Shown here in pieces: positions 58,872 through 64,000 of a DNA stretch of 64,000 nucleotides. Positions within the stretch are counted from its first letter, which is position 1, and each line of letters begins with the position of its first letter. Origin of the DNA: Rutpela maculata (lineage: Eukaryota > Arthropoda > Insecta > Coleoptera > Cerambycidae); assembly GCA_936432065.2 (NCBI GenBank), contig OW386285.2, forward strand, positions 407,542,547 through 407,606,546, given 5' to 3'. A program made the translations under genes and the position numbers. The notes below the pieces were generated by a model that saw only the letters and a program-made list of their open reading frames with translations, did no database searches and was not told the DNA's origin.

Positions 58872-59919
58872 GGATAGGCTCTTAAATATACAGGAATTTA
58901 ACACTTTCGGCTAACTTGACTTCCTACCGTACCTCAGATGTATTGTATCATTATTACCTTTCTGGCTGCGCCTCCTGACGGCCCACACTTTCTGGCGATC
59001 TTATTTTATTCATTCTAAACATAAAATGTGTACACACGGAAAAAATGAGCCTTGTAACGATGACATAATTTCACTGATTTTTAGACAGTGTTCGTGACGC
59101 ATCTGACAGGAGGTGCCCCGCCAGAAGTCGATTTCATGAATCGTTATCATCCATTAAACCATAAAAATATCTCAGAGTTCATAAAACGATGATGTGCCAA
59201 AAAAGCCACCTATGATGAGACATGGAAATATATTCTTTTACATATTACACGTTCGACCATTTCAGATGGTGAAGGTACAACTTTGGTAGGTCGATAGGTC
59301 CATATTTATTAAGATAAGACACAATAAACTGCCAATTATGCATAAATCTGAGTTTAAACTGTATATTATGCATAATACCTACCCAATTCAAACTGCAAAT
59401 TATAATATAATAAGCAGTGTGCTCTTTATCCGTCTTCATGTCTGAATAATATATTTCTATACCATATTTGCTTCAAGGTATATTTTCTAACTACACATGT
59501 CTCTTGTTAAAAAAATGCCTGTTGTATTAAAAATGATTTGTTACTGTTTGTTTTATTTGAGTTTTGGTCTAGTTAATTCCGATTAAATACAAAATATTTG
59601 TTCACTCTGTTTGATTTACCTAATTGCAAAACACGGTAATGGTTAAGTAAAATATTCGTTTATTAGTAAATGGAAAATAATCAAACTGAACGCTACTGTA
59701 GAAACAAAATAATTTCCGCTATAAACGTGTGCGAAATTGAAGTTAATATAATATAGTCCCTTTAGTCTTTATACGTAAAATTTGTTTTTAAAATAGAATA
59801 TTACTATCTTCGTTGCATTTTAATTCCCAGTGCACCCTAGCATATTTACTGCTGCAGAGGAAAAATATAAAATATCGCCTTCTAGCCTAGACGACAGAGA
59901 ACATTTTGTAGTGAAACCT
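58872..59919. other. No gene seen
   Basis: AT-rich spacer without supported features. Confidence 0.4.
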
Positions 59920-61445
59920 ACAAAAACTTGCAAAATGAATATTTTTTTCTCAATGAGTTCGTGAAAGTGTATAGAATAATATCCTGAAAAGTTTACATTC
60001 CACTCGGATAAAGAACATAAAAAAAAGTTAAAAAAAAAATTTTTTTCATCCATTTTTTCAAAATTTTCAGATTAAGTCAGGGTAAGAAAAAATAAAAAAT
60101 ACAGGTGGATAGACCATGTGTTTCTGAACAAAAAATGTAATAAAACTTATCGCTAAAGCGACGGTATTCCTGGAAAAAAATAAAGAAGTAACTTTGTCTA
60201 ACTCGGTTAAATGCATACTACGGAACTTCTAAAAATTCTTAGCAGTTCTAATGAGTAAAATAAAGCTTTTTCTGTTTCTGATTACACATTTTTAACATTT
60301 TTAACATTTTTCTTAGTGAATAGGAAGATAAATAGTGAGTATTTAGGGAAAATATATAATTATGAACGCATACACAGACCCCACACATAGCCGCGGAATC
60401 GCTCGCATAAATTTTTACGTGCCTTTACTGTATTGTACTTATTACAGATGCACCTATCCACATTTCAGCTATATCAAATGGATTCCTTATACTGTGTTAA
60501 TGTATGTAAAAGTTCCAGAATTTATATTCAAAACAATCAAAGATATTTTCATAGTATATAGTGATAAGATAGTGAAAATCGCAATTTCTTATCATGATCT
60601 GATTAATCATTTTCGAAAAAATGCATACAAGTAAATGAATTTGTGTTTGAACATTCGAAAAGTATACATTTTTTTCGAAATAATGATATTTTATTTTTTT
60701 CAATAGGTCAATTTCTCGGCAAGTTACAGCCTCCAATATATATATTTATAATTAAAACGATTTGAGATGTACCTTTTTTTGAATCCACGTTACTACTACT
60801 TAATAAACCATAACAATCATGAAGTGTACATACTTTTTAACAGTTCTCAATAAAGAAAGAATTTTTTTTTGAAGGGCTTTTATTTTTTTCTATATTTTTA
60901 TTGAGACGATTGAGTTCGGGCGTGATAATATATAAGTTCATTTTTCCCATTCATCCTTTGCTTGTATTGTTTAAAACAAAAAAGCACCAAAAAGCTACAA
61001 TTTCCATCTTTTAAATGAACCCACACTCATATATATTGAACAAATTCTGATTTAGTGACATGTAATTCAGTGCGTCGGTGTCACAGTCATGCGTATTCAA
61101 GCGCGCGCACGCATGTATTTCGCTCCGAATTATAACGTTACACTTGACTATTTTTTTCCGAGAATACTTTGGCTTTAACGATAAATTTTGTTAGGACATT
61201 TTTTGTTCATAAATACGTGATCTATCCATCTGTATTTTTTTTTTGTTTTTTCCTAGCTTGACTTGATTTCAAAATTTTGAAAAAATGGATGAAAAATTTT
61301 TTTTTTACTTTTTTTTTATGTTCTGCGCCCCAGCGAAATGTAAACTTTTCGGGATATTATTTTATACACTTTCACGAAGTTATTAAAAAAAAATTATTAA
61401 TTTTGCAAATTTTTGTAGTTTTGACTGGGCTATTATGATACCAAT
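59920..61445. repeat. Foldback with arms 59920-60190 and 61155-61445
   Basis: Mirrored blocks are AAAGTTTACATTCCACTCGG (59989) with its complement near 61333, ATCCATTTTTTCAAAATTTTC (60050) near 61273, and ACAGGTGGATAGACCATGTG (60101) near 61210. The core (60190-61155) has one 90-codon frame (60362-60634) with no recognisable similarity. Identity of the arms is moderate, so it is old. Confidence 0.65.
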
Positions 61446-61734
61446 GGAAAACTGTTTTGGTTTATTTATATGATAAGAATCGCCATTACATTTATTATTA
61501 TTTGATTAAACATAATACTTCCGGAAAATTAAACGAAAATATGGCAAATCTGTGGAAGATTTTTCAGCAATATAAATTTTTGTATGAGCGTTTATTTTAT
61601 CATTTTAAACAATGTGTCAAAAGCCCCCATGGATGTGACCACTACTAAATATTTTACAGAGAGTCAAGTGTAAGAAAAAACTGTTTTTCACGAGTATCCC
61701 GTCATCTATTATAGTCCAGGCGCCAAGTTCCAGG

Positions 61735-61865
61735 CAGCAGACTGACGTCATTATGACGTCTCTTTTGGTCGACGTCGACGACGTCAGGTGACGAAAAATT
61801 ACGTCTCAGTAACGTCATATTATGACGAAATTATAACGTCATATTAAGACATCGATGTAAAGTAT
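61735..61865. promoter_or_regulatory. Cluster of CRE-like TGACGT/ACGTCA motifs
   Basis: About ten GACGT/ACGTC words occur in 130 bases, including a full TGACGTCA palindrome at about 61743-61750 and GTCGACGTCGACGACGTCA. CREB/ATF-type bZIP factors bind TGACGTCA (known). A regulatory role here is inference, since no promoter or gene start was identified next to it. Confidence 0.4.
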
Positions 61866-62527
61866 TGGTGATGTCATTTTTTCATTTTAGACGAGTTTCT
61901 GCATTACCATTTAATTTGTTGCAGAAATTATTTCTAGATGGCGCCGCACACAAACCACTGGCAATAATCAGTCACTCTTTATTTTAGTCTAATGAATTTT
62001 TAAAAAATAAATAATATAAATTGCAATGTTCAAATTCATTCAGGAGACATCGATTGGTTTGGATGGACCTTATAACGGTCAGGTTAACGATCATTCTGTG
62101 GCTGGGCTGAGATCAGTGGGTGCTTAACCTACTAATTGTCCATTCATCTACATGGCATTTCATCCTGTAACCCAGCATACATTGGAAAATGGAGACCTCC
62201 CTCACACAACACAAGGCTGTCCGAGGGACGTACTATGGCAAATCCCATTTAGTATTTGGGCTTGCCTATGGACATCCTGATATCCCAGTTTGTATGCTTT
62301 TCGGCACTCTTTTGGTCATCCCAATGTCACAACTCGGTATCAGATAAAAGTAATACGAGGGTCGCCCTGAAGGATATACCGGCGCTTGTACTAAGGACCT
62401 ACCAGGACATCCCGGGATATTTCGGGATATTTCGGGATATCCTAAGTATTACGAATAGGCTGTACAAACTACATACTGAAATGTCCTAGGATATCCTACG
62501 GACTGAAAATAGATATCCACGGGCAAC

Positions 62528-62785
62528 TTAATTTTTCTGTTTCTTGGTGGGATCCTCTCCCATATGTTTTCTTCTAAAACAATGTCCGTAAAATCAACAA
62601 AATAATACAATTATCCAGTATTTTACTGGAAAATAACCTCTACGCCTGTGATTTTTACGTTATAGGAGCGTAGAGGTGATTTTCTAGTAAAATGTTGGAT
62701 AATTGCATTATTTTGTAGATTTTACGGACATGTTTTAGAAGAAAACATGTGGCAAAGGATTCCACCAAGAAACATAAAAAATTAA
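62528..62785. repeat. Palindromic MITE-like element, 258 bp
   Basis: The two halves are nearly perfect inverted copies around 62655. TTTCTTGGTGG lies near each outer end, and ATGTTTTCTTCTAAAACA, TGTCCGTAAAATC and CCTCTACGC are mirrored within. Both ends carry TTAA. There is no coding capacity. Confidence 0.8.
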
Positions 62786-63228
62786 GAAAATGTCACAACC
62801 AACATTTAGACAGTAATGTTATACTTAAATTTAAAAAAAAATATTTTCTAACATTTTTTAGAATTTTTGTCAAATATGCACATTTTTGAAATATTTGCAT
62901 TTACCTTATAACTTATACGTAATTTCTTGGATTTATGGTCAGTTAAAAAATAAAATATTATTTTCTTACGATTCGGTTTATTAACCATCGTCAAAGACAA
63001 TACAATTTTATAAAAAAACAGAAATATTTTGTATGTATGGAATTAAGTGCCACCTAAATAATAATATTATAATAATAGAAATAAGCTAAACTCATTCAAT
63101 ATTTAAAAACATTTGTAATGTTAGAAAGCAAACTTTTTAGAAAAATGTAAAATAAATACCTATATTACTTTTGCAAATTTAATAACAGCCGAACATGAAT
63201 TTTTAGAATGTAGCGCACTCCTACTTCT
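62786..63228. other. No gene seen
   Basis: AT-rich. Would be the 3' flank of the candidate minus-strand gene that ends at 63229. An AATAAA-type signal on the minus strand was not clearly placed. Confidence 0.35.
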
Positions 63229-63592
63229 CTATTCTCTTCTTTGCCTCGCTTCTCTTGCATTTCCCGGATAATCTTTTAACAGCTTCTCTGCTTCGTTTTC
63301 CATAATATACTGATTCGTGGGTGCAGCTAAAATAAACATAGTTATTATTATTTGAACCACTATTATTAAAAATATATATGAAAAGTGGGCAAGATAAAAA
63401 TAACAGAAATTATTGAAGGATATGCACTCAGTGAATAATAATAATTTACCGAATTATTAATTAAAATCGATAAAGTACATACACTTTGGCAAATAGAGTT
63501 TCAAGATAAAAGATTGCAGTCTGTCCACCTGTGTTCGTCCTGATTCTGTATCATATCTTTCGTTTAAAAGTGTAATAAAAGTTTCAAATAAT
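63229..63592 (-). CDS. Two exon-like segments of an unrecognised gene
   Basis: The minus-strand segment 63592-63483 reads TFITLLNERYDTESGRTQVD and RLQSFILKLYLPK, then a GTATGT donor (63482-63477). After an intron of 156 bases ending TTTATTTTAG (acceptor at 63327), segment 63326-63229 continues in phase as SAPTNQYIMENEAEKLLKDY and PGNAREARQRRE-stop. The phase match across GT-AG borders and the charged, non-repetitive residues look like a genuine C-terminus. Upstream of 63592 the frame meets a stop and I found no good acceptor, so the 5' side is unclear. The protein is not recognised. It could be a host gene or a decayed one. Confidence 0.4.
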
Positions 63593-63659
63593 TATCTTAA
63601 AGCACAATATTTACTTACTTATTTTCATCCACAGTTGCTAGTTGGTTTTAAAATTAATA

Positions 63660-63875
63660 ACTAAGTAGGCACATTATTTGTCATTCTCAAATTCAATTTC
63701 ATCAGGTTTATTGTCAATGTGGCTGATTCACATTTTCTCTCCAAGCTGATTTCAGCATTCAATTCTTGAGCCAAATTAATAGTTTATTTCATAGGTTTCT
63801 CAGTGATTGTAAAATACGGGAATGTGTATAAATCCTCATTTTTTTAGCTTCCTTTGGCATTCTGAAAGTATAAAA
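63660..63875 (-). pseudogene. Coding-like minus-strand segment upstream of the exons
   Basis: After an acceptor-like TATACTTTCAG (about 63865-63875) the minus strand gives MPKEAKK. A one-base shift in an A-run leads to EDLYTFPYFTITEKPMK, then a stop, then TINLAQELNAEISLERKCESA and TLTINLMKLNLRMTNN to a stop near 63666. Residue composition is protein-like but there are at least two lesions. It may be an upstream part of the same gene as 63229-63592, now broken. Confidence 0.3.
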
Positions 63876-64000
63876 AATCATATTAAATTTTCGTGGTTTC
63901 GAACACGACATTACTAATTAAATATTTAATCATAATCAAATAAGTTTTTCATAACATGAAGTTTAATAGGTTATGTTATATTTTTATACATTTGTACTCA

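Noticed and set aside
1..64000. CRISPR arrays, rRNA genes, prokaryotic operons or viral genomes
   Set aside because: No regularly spaced repeats with unique spacers, no rRNA-like GC-rich blocks, no gene clusters, and no capsid or polymerase-like frames.

Overview
The window reads as a piece of an insect (arthropod) nuclear genome. It is AT-rich, has little evidence of host genes, and is packed with nested transposable elements. Short GT-AG introns, TA and 8-bp target-site duplications (TSDs), non-LTR reverse transcriptases, mariner and hAT transposases, and A/T-rich MITEs all fit. No bacterial operons, rRNA, CRISPR or viral genes were seen. The exact species cannot be called.

Layout. 0.57-4.6 kb: a foldback element with arms over 1 kb; a LINE remnant lies in one arm and a broken 'GCDTTS / Cys-rich' gene in its core. 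6.0-7.3 kb: a 5'-truncated LINE inserted in a tRNA-like sequence. 7.76-11.68 kb: a composite element with TACAGGGTGTCC ends, holding two 0.57-0.66 kb repeat copies, a foldback with a nested MITE, and a 108-bp minisatellite. 12.7-13.7 kb: a broken gene that I take to be the front part of the GCDTTS protein. 15.9-20.4 kb: a second long foldback holding the XPG-I-like middle of that protein, with a probable 1.9-kb solo LTR in one arm. 20.6-22.0 kb: a LINE relic. 22.24-25.31 kb: a nearly complete hAT-type element with perfect ends and an 8-bp duplication. 26.5-31.1 kb: a giant palindrome carrying two mirror copies of the last two exons of a GCDTTS gene. 32.1-38.2 kb: a mariner relic, then a foldback whose cargo gene is split by a LINE. 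38.7-39.1 kb: the best preserved GCDTTS C-terminus. 39.5-44.3 kb: a possible TIR element holding a MITE and a 1.3-1.4 kb tandem duplication with a repeated short first exon. 45.18-48.99 kb: a mariner-type element with a LINE inserted between 20-bp duplications. 51.2-53.05 kb: inverted copies of the 8-kb repeats, with a MITE carrying a recombinase-like fragment. 54.4-58.9 kb: an element with TATACAA-rich ends and a nested Harbinger-like MITE. 59.9-62.8 kb: two further foldbacks and a CRE-motif cluster. 63.2-63.9 kb: minus-strand exon-like segments that may belong to a host gene.

The unifying observation is that pieces of one large protein occur at least six times. These pieces are the TLHDT/VTYDLAIAK region, the XPG-I-like GEDIDLLV region, the GCDTTS motif, and a WGW plus CXC Cys-rich tail. 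Several sit inside long inverted-repeat elements. The domain set recalls what I know of Academ DNA transposons (XPG-like nuclease plus Cys-rich finger). That assignment is from memory and inference, not a search. The palindrome at 26.5-31.1 kb, if transcribed through, would fold into a hairpin of about 1.7 kb antisense to that gene family.
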